Assembly: GCA_017544665.1 (NCBI GenBank)
Contig: JAFYDS010000080.1
Coordinates: 1 to 38,241, forward strand
Length of the DNA: 38,241 nt
DNA from: Clostridia bacterium
GTDB taxonomy: Bacteria > Bacillota > Clostridia > Oscillospirales > Acutalibacteraceae
Direction: 5' to 3'
In this document: positions 22,253 through 29,918 of the stretch, in pieces
Position numbering within the stretch: the stretch's first letter is position 1
Layout: every line of letters begins with the position of its first letter
Notes under the pieces: model-generated
The model's database searches: none
Seen by the model: only the letters and a program-made list of their open reading frames with translations
Told to the model about the DNA's origin: nothing
Position numbers and translations under genes: made by a program

Positions 22253-22858
22253 ATGGAAGGCTGGTTCAAATTTGAACGCAAGTGGCTCGAAAGCGGGGTG
22301 ATCAACCGCGACAGCGAGCATCTGGCGGTGTGGATCTATCTTCTCTCGTGGGCGATGTTTGAACCGCGGCAGGCCGTGTTCCGTGGAAAAGCGGACATAC
22401 TGCGCGAAGGGCAGCTGATTGCGGGGAGAAAACAGATTTCGAAAGCCTGCGGCGTTCAGGAAGATAAGGTGCAGCGGATCTTGAAACGGTTTGAAGACGC
22501 GGGTTTAATCAAGCAGGAAATGTCCGCACGATGCAGAAGAATTACACTGCTGTTTTACGGAAATGAGAACGAAACTGCACAAAAGTTGCACAGCTCCCGC
22601 TGCAGTTCTGACGCGGCAGAAACCGCACAACGAAGCGGCTTTTGCACAGATGATGCACAACAGTTGCACAAATCTTGCACAAAAGATGCACAAATCTTGC
22701 ACACTAATAAAGAATTAAAGAATGATAAGAATGAAAGAGCGAAGAAAACGCGCGCGGGCGCGCGGCAGAAACGCGGAGCGGATCAAAGTATTTTTACTTC
22801 CGACGCGTCCTACGACCTTTCGGATTTCCTGACACGCGCGATCGGGATGCAGGATTGA
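22253..22858 (+). CDS. Phage/DnaD-type winged-helix replication protein (orphan)
   Basis: The 201-residue protein begins MEGWFKFERKWLESGVINRD and continues with a winged-helix region (to about residue 105) of the type found at the N-terminus of phage replisome organisers and DnaD-like proteins: a Trp/Tyr-rich first helix, then GQLIAGRKQISKACGVQEDK and RILKRFEDAGLIKQE. The C-terminal half has no DnaD domain. It is basic and Gln/Cys/His-rich, because it is encoded by a phased TGCACA array, and ends with SYDLSDFLTRAIGMQD. AGGAGG lies 12 nt before the ATG, a rather long gap. An in-frame ATG at 22196 lies inside the leader fold and is disfavoured. No other phage or plasmid gene is nearby. A role as initiator at its own internal sites is an inference. 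Confidence 0.7.
   Translation: MEGWFKFERKWLESGVINRDSEHLAVWIYLLSWAMFEPRQAVFRGKADILREGQLIAGRKQISKACGVQEDKVQRILKRFEDAGLIKQEMSARCRRITLLFYGNENETAQKLHSSRCSSDAAETAQRSGFCTDDAQQLHKSCTKDAQILHTNKELKNDKNERAKKTRAGARQKRGADQSIFTSDASYDLSDFLTRAIGMQD
22576..22703 (+). repeat. Helically phased TGCACA iteron-like array
   Basis: TGCACA begins at 22576, 22587, 22643, 22654, 22665, 22676, 22687 and 22698. The last six are exactly 11 bp apart, as are the first two. A CGCACA at 22624 is a ninth, imperfect site. Since 11 is not a multiple of 3, the protein repeats only every 11 residues (33 bp: CT.DAQ.LH), so the spacing is a DNA-level property. TTTTGCACA (22640-22648) also occurs in the dnaA-dnaN gap at 32466-32474. 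Confidence 0.85.
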
Positions 22859-22883
22859 GGAAATATCTTTATCCGCAAACAAC

Positions 22884-22916
22884 GGGCGGCGGCATTGTAT
22901 TGGGCCGCCCTTTCTT
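22884..22916 (+). terminator. Terminator of the replication-protein gene
   Basis: GGGCGGC and GCCGCCC pair around a 13-nt loop and TTTCTT follows. CCCTTTAT/CCCTTATT short words lie just after it. Confidence 0.65.
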
Positions 22917-22969
22917 CCCTTCATCCCTTTATCCCTTATTCCCTATTCGCTAACGACTACCGCCTGTTA

Positions 22970-22998
22970 TTGACAAAGCGGCGCGGGCGGTGTAATAT
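22970..22998 (+). promoter_or_regulatory. Promoter of the GH36-GH127 pair
   Basis: A perfect TTGACA (22970-22975), a 17-nt spacer ending in TG, and TAATAT (22993-22998). The leader is about 53 nt. I see no catabolite-repression site. Confidence 0.65.
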
Positions 22999-23057
22999 TG
23001 TTTTGACTGAACATGCGGCTTGCGCGGACCTGTCCGCGCCCGAACGGAGGAACCATG

Positions 23058-25142
23058 ATGCGTTTGCAACTGAAATCGACGCTCTGCCTGCTGCAGGCGT
23101 TGCTGATGCTCCTTTCCCAGACGTTTGCCCTGCGTACGGACTATAAAATCAAGCTCGACCGCGCCGCGATCGGGCTGACGAGCGAGTCAGCCTCTTCCTT
23201 TGCGGCGATGCCTGCCGACGCACTGCAGGTGACAGCAGACGAGAAAGCGCGCTGCCGCGCCTGGTACGACGCCCATATCCGCACAAAGACCGACCCCGCC
23301 TATGACTTCACGGTCGGCGGGCTGTCGTTTAGGCGCCATCTGAAAGACTGGGAAATCGATATCGGAGCCGAGAGCGCCGACGGGGCGGTCGAACGAAACG
23401 GCAAAACCACCGTAATCACGCTGCGGCACAAAAAGAGCGCGCTTTGCGCGCGGGTCGAAGCGACGATCTTTGAAGAGAACGCCGCCTGTCAGTGGACAGT
23501 TTACCTCAGGAACGAAGGAGACAGTCTCTCCCCCGTCGTGCGGCGGTTCTTCGCCGCGGACTGTACCCTCGACACCGGGAAAGCGACCCTTTATCTCAGC
23601 CGCGGAAGCGATTCCAAAGCCGACGACTTCGAGCTGCTCGAAACCGCCGTCTCCCCGACGGCGATGCGCTTCGACGCGACCGCCGGACGCAACACGGTCT
23701 GCCTCCCCTACTTCAATCTTTGCGGCAGCAAGGGAGGCATCGTCGCCGCGGTCGGCTGGACGGGCCAGTGGCTCACCACCTTGCGGCAGACGCTGCAGGG
23801 AGTCAAATTCCGCGCGGGACAGGAGTATTTCCGCGCCGCCCTCGAACCGCAGGAGGAAGTGCGCTCCCCGCTCGTTTCGCTCACCTTCTGTGACGGCGAC
23901 AACGCCCTGAAGGGCTTTTGCAGCTTCCGAAAGATGCAGCTGGACTGTCTTTATCCTGAAACCATGCGCCCGATGCGCGGCTATATGCTCGCCAACGAGT
24001 TTAACACCCTGACGTGCGACGAACTGATCGAAACCGTGCAAAGCGTCGATCCGGCGATCCTTTCCGCAACGGACTACTTCTGGATGGACGCCGGATGGTA
24101 CACCTATCAAAAAGACTGGTACGACGGCGTCGGCAACTGGACGCCGGACGAAAGCCGCTTCCCGGAAGCCCTGCGCCCGCTCTCTGACGCGATCGCGCAA
24201 AGCGGCAGCAAATTCCTCCTCTGGTACGAGCCGGAGCGCGTCCGCGAAGGGACGATCCTCGCCGAAGAAGGAAAGCAGCACGACGGCTGGATCATCCAGA
24301 ACGGCGACAATCTGATGTGGAACCTCGCGGACGACGGCGCCTGCGCCTTCCTCACGGACTATATCGCGGCGTCGCTCAAAGAAAACGGCGTCGGCGTCTA
24401 TCGGCAGGACTTCAACTTCGATCCGCTTCGCTATTGGAAACAGGCGGACCGCGCGTTCTACGGCGGCCGGACGGGGATCTGCGAAAACCACTATGTGACG
24501 AATCTCTACCGCTATCTCGATACGCTGTGCGAGCGTGTGGACGGGCTGCTCATCGACAACTGCGCGAGCGGAGGACGGCGGATCGACCTCGAAATGTGCC
24601 GCCGGAGCCTTCCTCTCTGGCGCAGCGACTACAACTGCGTCCCCGCCGACGGCGTGCGGAAAGCCGACGACCTCGAAGCAACGCAGGCGATGACATTTGC
24701 CCTTTCCTGCTGGCTGCCCTACAGCGGCGCGGTCCAGCATACGGAGTCCCTCTACGCCGTGCGCAGCGGCGTGATGACCCACCCGATGGTGATGCAGCCC
24801 GATCCGGCAACTTTTGCCCTGTACGACCGCGCCCGCAGTGACATGACAAAGCGGTATTTTCCGCTGACCACCGGCGGCACCGACGACAGCAAGGTGCTCG
24901 CGATGCAGTTCGGCGACGGGGAAAGCGGGACGGCGCTGGTCTATTGCCGCGCCAAAGCACCGCAAAGCTGTCAGATCCGGCTGAACGGACTTGTTCCCGA
25001 CGCGACCTATACGCTGACGAACCCGGACGACCCGGCGTTCACGACAGAAGCGACCGGACGCGCCCTGATGGAAAACGGGGTTTCCCTGACCGCCGCGCAG
25101 CTGCCCGCCGCGTTCGTGCTCTATTACGATATCGCCCGATAA
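23058..25142 (+). CDS. Secreted GH36-type alpha-galactosidase
   Basis: This clan GH-D glycosidase hydrolyses alpha-galactosides (or alpha-N-acetylgalactosaminides). The 694-residue protein has a signal peptide-like N-terminus (about 1-24), a beta-sandwich N-domain, and a barrel beginning near residue 300 with DYFWMDAGWY. The nucleophile motif is YRQDFN (Asp451), where classical GH36 has KWDxN. NCASGGRRIDLEM matches the substrate loop, and LWRSDYN holds the acid/base Asp524. Two adjacent ATGs exist (23055, 23058). GGAGG lies 7 nt before the second, which is preferred. The GH127 gene starts 13 nt after its stop, so they are co-transcribed. The RQD variant suggests a subgroup of its own. Confidence 0.85.
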   Translation: MRLQLKSTLCLLQALLMLLSQTFALRTDYKIKLDRAAIGLTSESASSFAAMPADALQVTADEKARCRAWYDAHIRTKTDPAYDFTVGGLSFRRHLKDWEIDIGAESADGAVERNGKTTVITLRHKKSALCARVEATIFEENAACQWTVYLRNEGDSLSPVVRRFFAADCTLDTGKATLYLSRGSDSKADDFELLETAVSPTAMRFDATAGRNTVCLPYFNLCGSKGGIVAAVGWTGQWLTTLRQTLQGVKFRAGQEYFRAALEPQEEVRSPLVSLTFCDGDNALKGFCSFRKMQLDCLYPETMRPMRGYMLANEFNTLTCDELIETVQSVDPAILSATDYFWMDAGWYTYQKDWYDGVGNWTPDESRFPEALRPLSDAIAQSGSKFLLWYEPERVREGTILAEEGKQHDGWIIQNGDNLMWNLADDGACAFLTDYIAASLKENGVGVYRQDFNFDPLRYWKQADRAFYGGRTGICENHYVTNLYRYLDTLCERVDGLLIDNCASGGRRIDLEMCRRSLPLWRSDYNCVPADGVRKADDLEATQAMTFALSCWLPYSGAVQHTESLYAVRSGVMTHPMVMQPDPATFALYDRARSDMTKRYFPLTTGGTDDSKVLAMQFGDGESGTALVYCRAKAPQSCQIRLNGLVPDATYTLTNPDDPAFTTEATGRALMENGVSLTAAQLPAAFVLYYDIAR

Positions 25143-25155
25143 ACGAGGTTTTGCC

Positions 25156-26712
25156 ATGATACAGTATAAGTTTTCTCTCCCCGCCCCCGGGACGTTTCAG
25201 CCGGGACCGCGGGAACAGGTCTATCTCGATTGGATCACGAAGCACCAGCTGACGGACGGGACCCTCTGGCGGCACTTTGTCGAAGCGTTCCGCACGAAGG
25301 CGGACACAAACGACCGCGGCTGGCGCGGGGAATACTGGGGCAAGATGATGCGCGGCGCGTGCCTCGTGTACCGCTGCACAAACGACGACGCCCTCTATGC
25401 CGTTTTGGAACGCGCCGTCCGCGCCCTGCTCGACTGCGCCGAAGACGACGGGCGGCTTTCGACCTACGACCGCGCCGCGGAGTGCGCCGGGTGGGACCTC
25501 TGGTGTCGCAAGTATGTGCTGACCGGGATGCTGCATTTCTGCGATATCTGCAAAGACGCTTCCCTCATCGAAACGATCCTCGACGCGATGGAACGTCACC
25601 TCGACTGCCTTCTGGCGGTCGTCGGCCCCGAAGACGGGAAAAAGGACATCACCGAGACGTCGGACTTCTGGCGCGGCGTCAATTCGTGCAGCATTCTCGA
25701 ACCGGTGCTCGACCTGTACCGCCGACGGCCCGAACCTCGCTTTCTCGCGTTCGCCAAGTACATCATCGAAACCGGCGGCTGCAGCGGCGGCAATCTGATC
25801 GACCTCGCGCTGCAGAACGAAACGCCCCCGTATCTCTATCCGGAGACGAAGGCGTATGAAACGATGTCGTTTTTCGAGGGAGTGCTTGCGTATTACGAGG
25901 TCACGGGCGACAAACTGTACCTTGACGCGGCGCTGCGCTTTGTCAGCACCGTCTGTCGGACCGAAATTACCCTGATCGGCTGCGCGGGCTGCACCCACGA
26001 GCAGTTTGACCATGCGGCCGTCCGCCAGTCGGAATACGCCAAAAAAGCGATGCAGGAGACCTGTGTCACCGTCACATGGATGCGGTTTTGCGCCCGGCTG
26101 TTCCTGCTCACGGGAGAAGACCGGTACGCCGCCCGGGTGGAGCAATCCGCCCTGAACGCGCTTTACGGGAGCGTCAATTTCTTTGATCAGCCGCACACGA
26201 TGCCGCGCAGCGGAGAGCTCGTCCCCGCCCTGCCGTTCGACAGCTACAGTCCGCTCTATATGAACAAGCGCGGCAAAGGCGTCGGCGGGCTCAAAAAATA
26301 CGACGACGGCTTCTTTTACGGCTGCTGCGCCGCGATCGGCGCGGCGGGGCTCGCCGTCTATCCGCTGATCGAGTCTCTGCGGACTGAACAGCCGCAGCCC
26401 TACACACTCGAGGAACACCGCCTGAACGGGAAAATCGCGTTCACCTTCGGGCCGTACGTCCTCGCGCGGGACGAAGCGAAGGACAAAAAGCGCATCACGG
26501 CGCCCGTCCGCCCGCGCAAAAAAGACGGAAAGCTCTGCTATGAGATTCTCCCCTGCGAAAAGGGCGAACAGGTGCGCTTGCGGCTGAAAACAACGCGCGG
26601 AGACGTTCTCCTCACCGACTTCTCCTCCTGCGGCAAACACTGGCATGACAGTGACGCGCTGATGACTGTGTGGATGCCGACAAGACCAAGGCTCTTCCGT
26701 AAACATAAATAA
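25156..26712 (+). CDS. GH127-type (DUF1680) beta-L-arabinofuranosidase
   Basis: GH127 enzymes are zinc-dependent cysteine glycosidases acting on beta-L-arabinofuranosides. The (alpha/alpha)6 domain is evident, and the zinc/cysteine set aligns: MQETC gives Glu301 and Cys303, and YGCC gives Cys390 and Cys391, one of which would be the nucleophile. The protein has 518 residues, shorter than the 600-650 usual for the family, with only part of the C-terminal beta domain. There is no signal peptide, so it should be cytoplasmic, unlike its co-transcribed GH36 partner. ACGAGG precedes the ATG. The last residues (RPRLFRKHK) are basic and not family-like. The exact substrate is open. Confidence 0.85.
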   Translation: MIQYKFSLPAPGTFQPGPREQVYLDWITKHQLTDGTLWRHFVEAFRTKADTNDRGWRGEYWGKMMRGACLVYRCTNDDALYAVLERAVRALLDCAEDDGRLSTYDRAAECAGWDLWCRKYVLTGMLHFCDICKDASLIETILDAMERHLDCLLAVVGPEDGKKDITETSDFWRGVNSCSILEPVLDLYRRRPEPRFLAFAKYIIETGGCSGGNLIDLALQNETPPYLYPETKAYETMSFFEGVLAYYEVTGDKLYLDAALRFVSTVCRTEITLIGCAGCTHEQFDHAAVRQSEYAKKAMQETCVTVTWMRFCARLFLLTGEDRYAARVEQSALNALYGSVNFFDQPHTMPRSGELVPALPFDSYSPLYMNKRGKGVGGLKKYDDGFFYGCCAAIGAAGLAVYPLIESLRTEQPQPYTLEEHRLNGKIAFTFGPYVLARDEAKDKKRITAPVRPRKKDGKLCYEILPCEKGEQVRLRLKTTRGDVLLTDFSSCGKHWHDSDALMTVWMPTRPRLFRKHK

Positions 26713-26808
26713 GAATCTGAGTGCACAGAACGCGGGGGAGAAAAACACAACCGGAAAAGAGATCCCGCGAAATCTATGGGACAGCCGCATTGGTTCAACA
26801 AAAGGAAT

Positions 26809-26843
26809 GACCGCTCGAAGGATGGCTTCGAACGGTCTTTTTT
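26809..26843 (+). terminator. Terminator of the GH36-GH127 operon
   Basis: GACCGCTCGAAG pairs with CTTCGAACGGTC (one mismatch) and TTTTTT follows. CTGCACACTG short words occur about 45 bp further on (26889-26916). Confidence 0.88.
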
Positions 26844-26917
26844 ACGGTTCATTTGCTGCGCGGCACGCACAGATTTGAAAGCACATTCAACTGCACACTG
26901 CAAACTGCACACTGCTG

Positions 26918-28060
26918 CTACATCCCGTTCCGGCTGAGAAAATACCCGGGCAAAACCACGAACGCGAAAAACGCGAGGCTGACGAGGGTGAACGTCTTAA
27001 TGAACTTCCACCCGCCGCCGGGGTATTCCCGGACATAGATCCGGTAGTTGATCACGGACGCGAGCGAGCCGATCAGAGAGACCAGCCCCGCGCTGTCGAG
27101 CCCGTAGAGCAGAGCGCCGGTGTTTTGGCTGAACGGATAGAGCACGATCGCCGCGGGGACGTTGGAGATCACCTGACTGATCAGAATGCTCCCCGCGTAT
27201 TCGCGGCCCGCCATCGCCTTTTGCAAAAAAGCGGCGATGGTTTCGTTCGCGGCGACGGACGACGAGAACACGAAGAAGCAAAAGAACGTCACGAGCAGTA
27301 CATAGTCCGTCTTCAGCAAAAGTTTCCGGTCCGCCAGCAGCACCGCGGCGAGCACCACCGCGACCGCGACGTACCAAAAGCGCGTCCGGCTGACGATCAC
27401 GCCGAGCACCAGCGCAAACAGACAAAGATACACGATCCGCTGCGCCCGCCGGTCGGACGTCCACTCCCCCGCGACGTCCGTGGTCTGCAATCCGGTCGGC
27501 AGCTTCAGTTTCCCGCGGTACAAAAACAGCACGAAACAGACCAGCAGCGCGCCCGAGAGGATCCAGATTGGGAACATGAAGCGCACGAAGTGCCCCGCGG
27601 AGACGTCGGACTGCCCGTAGATAAAGAGATTCTGCGGGCTGCCGAAGGGGGTCAGCAGAGAGCCGCGGACGGCGGCGATGTTCTCCATCGAGATCACCGG
27701 CAGGATATACTTTTCCCTGTTTGCCGCGCGGAACAGCAATATCGTGATCGGCACGAACACGATCAGAGACACGTCGTTCGTGACGAACATCGACGAAAAG
27801 AACACGCCGAACACCAGAAACAGAGACAGGCCCGCCATCGTCCGGATCCGTCCCGTGAGGCGCAGCAGCGGCCGGAACACGTTCTCCTGCTTGAACCCCT
27901 CGAGGACCGTGAGCATCATAAAGAGCGTGCCGAGCGTCCGCCAGTCGATCGCGTTCAGCAGGGCCTTCGACGGCGGCGTGATGAGCAGAGAAACCAGCGC
28001 CGCCAGCACAGCGACCGGCAGCATCGGTTCATTTTTGAGGTAGATTCCGAGTTTTTTCAT
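26918..28060 (-). CDS. SLC13/ArsB-type anion permease
   Basis: This integral membrane protein of 380 residues has about ten hydrophobic helices. The segments FVTNDVSLIVFVPITILLF and GSLLTPFGSPQNLFIYG resemble the ion-binding regions of the SLC13/CitMHS/ArsB superfamily, and SNVPAAIVLYPFS is the second half-repeat equivalent. It would carry a di- or tricarboxylate, sulfate-like or oxyanion substrate with sodium or protons. The substrate is unknown. The ATG at 28060 gives the natural MKKLGIYL start. The ribosome binding site there is weak, and the upstream open frame is a shadow. It starts 22 nt after the phosphoesterase stop, suggesting translational coupling in one transcript. Confidence 0.87.
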   Translation of the reverse strand: MKKLGIYLKNEPMLPVAVLAALVSLLITPPSKALLNAIDWRTLGTLFMMLTVLEGFKQENVFRPLLRLTGRIRTMAGLSLFLVFGVFFSSMFVTNDVSLIVFVPITILLFRAANREKYILPVISMENIAAVRGSLLTPFGSPQNLFIYGQSDVSAGHFVRFMFPIWILSGALLVCFVLFLYRGKLKLPTGLQTTDVAGEWTSDRRAQRIVYLCLFALVLGVIVSRTRFWYVAVAVVLAAVLLADRKLLLKTDYVLLVTFFCFFVFSSSVAANETIAAFLQKAMAGREYAGSILISQVISNVPAAIVLYPFSQNTGALLYGLDSAGLVSLIGSLASVINYRIYVREYPGGGWKFIKTFTLVSLAFFAFVVLPGYFLSRNGM

Positions 28061-28082
28061 GTGTTGCAAATGTCCGTCTTTC

Positions 28083-29492
28083 TTACTTGAAAATGTGTCT
28101 CCACGCGACCTGCACGCCGCGGACGACCGGACGCACCAGCGCTTTGAAGAAGAAGCCGATCCCGTTGACGCCGCTGTCGAGCGTCGCCTCCCCTTTGACC
28201 GGGTCGGACTTGACGCCGTAGGCGGTCTCGGCCGTGACGCTGAGCTTGTAACGGCCCTTCGCGAGGCCGCTGACCGTGAAGGTGATCGTCTCCTCCCCGT
28301 CCGCGACATGGTAGTGCGGGAGGACCCACTGTTTTTCCGCCGTGAAGCCGTAGGCCGTCTTCACCGTCAGCCGGTAGAGTACCACGGGCGTCCCGTCGGT
28401 CGATTGCGCGGCGGGGACCGTCACGCTGAGCGCGCCGTCTTCCGTTACCGCGGTCGTAATTGCCGCGTCAGGAGCGAAAACGGGGGCTTTGGAGGCGGCT
28501 TTCAGCTTCGCCGGGGTGAAATCGCGGTTATTGCTGTCGGCGGGGTTTTTGATCGTATATTCGCAAAGCTGCTCTTCGGCGAGGATATCCATCCCGCGCA
28601 GGTGCAGGTCTCCGTTTTCGTTGACCTCCACAATCCAGTAGGTCGCGGTGTCCTCGCAGTCGGGCGGGTCGTAGGCGCGGATATCGTCGATCGTGAATTC
28701 TGAATAGTAGATCGCGCCCGTGCCGATCGCGGTGTATTTACCCTGCCAGATCGAGCGCGGATCGTTGAGCGGATAGTGGGAGTGCCCGGAGAAATCGACC
28801 ACCTGCGGGTAGTCGCTCAATATCTTTTTGAAGTACTTGATCCCCCAGCCGTCGAAGGTGGATGAGCCATAGACCGTGCCCCGGTTATGCTCGTGATGGA
28901 TGAAGAAAACCGGCTTATCCGGCGCCTCTGCGACCGCCGTATCGAGCTGCGCGCGCAGCCACGCGAGCTGCTCGTCGGAATAGTGGACCCCGTCGGTGTC
29001 CGACGCGGACAGGCCGATGAAGTGGAAGCCGTTGATCACCTTGTGGAAATCCGCCGTTTCCCCGGTCAGATTGCCGTAATAGGCCCGCAGCTCCTTGCGG
29101 CTCATGTTCCAGCCGTCGTGGTTCTTGGCGACGACGCCCAGAAACTGTGTGTCGTCCCGTTTCGCGGCGGAGACGGCGGACCAGAACTTGTCGAACTCCT
29201 CCGGCGTGCCGCTGTTGGTGAGGTCGCCCGCCATCACGAGCGCGTCGAGGTTCTGATAGGTTTCGTCCCCGTCAGAGAGGGCGTACGCCTGCGCGAGCAT
29301 CCGGCCGATGCGTTCGAAGGTCTTGTCGTTTTCCGTCCGCACATGGCTGTCGCTCGACGCGATAAACCGCAAGACGGGGGTGAACGTCTCCGTCTCCCCT
29401 GCCGCAAAGCACGGCAGCGCCGCGCAGACCAGCAGCAGGCAGGCGAGCAGCAGGGCTGTCGCCGGTTTCAGAAGGTGTTTTTTGTTCTTCAT
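28083..29492 (-). CDS. Secreted calcineurin-like metallophosphoesterase
   Basis: The 469-residue protein has a signal peptide (MKNKKHLL... to about residue 31) and then a two-metal phosphoesterase domain: SSDSHV (Asp, His), VMAGDLTN, KNHDGWN (the usual GNHD with Gly replaced by Lys), FFIHHEH and FSGHSHYP. A C-terminal beta-sandwich region (about 325-460) resembles a fibronectin-type or Ig-like module. It probably releases phosphate from a nucleotide, lipid or sugar substrate outside the membrane. AAAGGAGA precedes the ATG at 29492, and an in-frame ATG ten codons earlier has no such site. It leads a two-gene unit with the SLC13-type permease, whose cargo could be a product of this enzyme. Confidence 0.88.
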   Translation of the reverse strand: MKNKKHLLKPATALLLACLLLVCAALPCFAAGETETFTPVLRFIASSDSHVRTENDKTFERIGRMLAQAYALSDGDETYQNLDALVMAGDLTNSGTPEEFDKFWSAVSAAKRDDTQFLGVVAKNHDGWNMSRKELRAYYGNLTGETADFHKVINGFHFIGLSASDTDGVHYSDEQLAWLRAQLDTAVAEAPDKPVFFIHHEHNRGTVYGSSTFDGWGIKYFKKILSDYPQVVDFSGHSHYPLNDPRSIWQGKYTAIGTGAIYYSEFTIDDIRAYDPPDCEDTATYWIVEVNENGDLHLRGMDILAEEQLCEYTIKNPADSNNRDFTPAKLKAASKAPVFAPDAAITTAVTEDGALSVTVPAAQSTDGTPVVLYRLTVKTAYGFTAEKQWVLPHYHVADGEETITFTVSGLAKGRYKLSVTAETAYGVKSDPVKGEATLDSGVNGIGFFFKALVRPVVRGVQVAWRHIFK

Positions 29493-29564
29493 CGGTATCT
29501 CTCCTTTATGCGATGTTATCATCCGGATCGTGCAGATGAAAGGGGTCGGGGTTTATCCTGTTTT

Positions 29565-29593
29565 ACTATACACGATATCCGATCAAAAAGCAA
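29565..29593 (-). promoter_or_regulatory. Promoter of the phosphoesterase-permease unit
   Basis: On the minus strand there is TTGCTT (29588-29593), a 17-nt spacer and TATAGT (29565-29570). It starts about 65 nt before the ATG. Confidence 0.55.
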
Positions 29594-29616
29594 GAGATCG
29601 CAGGGTGTGCTGATAT

Positions 29617-29674
29617 AAAAACAACAGCCCGCCCTACTGGGCAGACTGTTTATTGGTGACCCGGACGAGAATCG
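29617..29674 (-). repeat. 58-bp duplicate of the tRNA-Glu 3' end plus terminator
   Basis: It is identical over 58 bp to 29802-29859, which holds the terminator hairpin and the last 21 nt of tRNA-Glu, including the encoded CCA. Here the tRNA part stops after GGACGAGAATCG and no remaining tRNA follows, so it is a fragment, not a gene. Confidence 0.92.
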
Positions 29675-29775
29675 CCCGCGAAGGCGCTCCCGCGCCTGCG
29701 GCACGCACCCGGGCACCGAAACAGTCCACCGGACTGTTTCTCGCGCTTCGCGCGTGCCCTTTTCGGTTCTCGTCC
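29663..29775 (-). other. Highly foldable element between the tRNA-end duplicates
   Basis: GGACGAGAA (29663-29671) pairs with TTCTCGTCC (29767-29775) and encloses GGCGC/GCGCC (29683-29696), GGGCAC/GTGCCC (29711-29759) and AAACAGTCC/GGACTGTTT (29719-29739), plus GCGC-TTC-GCGC (29743-29753). The outer arm is part of the tRNA-derived sequence. It may be a structured RNA or a mobile insertion. An open frame across it reads as low-complexity Arg-rich peptide and is not credible. Confidence 0.6.
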
Positions 29776-29801
29776 GTTTCTCCTCTATTCCTTTTTCATA
29801 A

Positions 29802-29835
29802 AAAAACAACAGCCCGCCCTACTGGGCAGACTGTT
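29802..29835 (-). terminator. Terminator of the tRNA operon
   Basis: On the minus strand the stem AACAG...CTGTT with inner GCCC/GGGC and an AGTA loop is followed by a T-rich tail. It follows the CCA of tRNA-Glu by 3 nt. The same hairpin is repeated in the upstream-coordinate duplicate. Confidence 0.8.
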
Positions 29836-29838
29836 TAT

Positions 29839-29913
29839 TGGTGACCCGGACGAGAATCGAACTCGTGTTACCGCCGTGAAAGGGCGGTGTCTTAACCGCT
29901 TGACCACCGGGCC
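29839..29913 (-). tRNA. tRNA-Glu (anticodon UUC)
   Basis: This is a 75-nt cloverleaf with encoded CCA. The acceptor GGCCCGG pairs with CCGGGTC, the anticodon arm CCGCC-CTTTCAC-GGCGG gives anticodon TTC, and the T arm is ACGAG-TTCGATT-CTCGT. It is the second gene of a two-tRNA transcript. Confidence 0.97.
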
Positions 29914-29918
29914 GTAAA

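Noticed and set aside
22576..22703. CRISPR array.
   Set aside because: The repeat is 6 bp at an 11-bp period inside a coding frame, with no spacers or cas genes.
29519..29844. Small frames across the tRNA-end duplicate.
   Set aside because: Arg-rich low-complexity translation of a palindromic non-coding element.
29617..29859. attL/attR of an integrated island.
   Set aside because: The duplicates are tRNA-end repeats as expected, but only 127 bp lie between them and no integrase is in the window. I keep it as a scar or mini-element, not an island.
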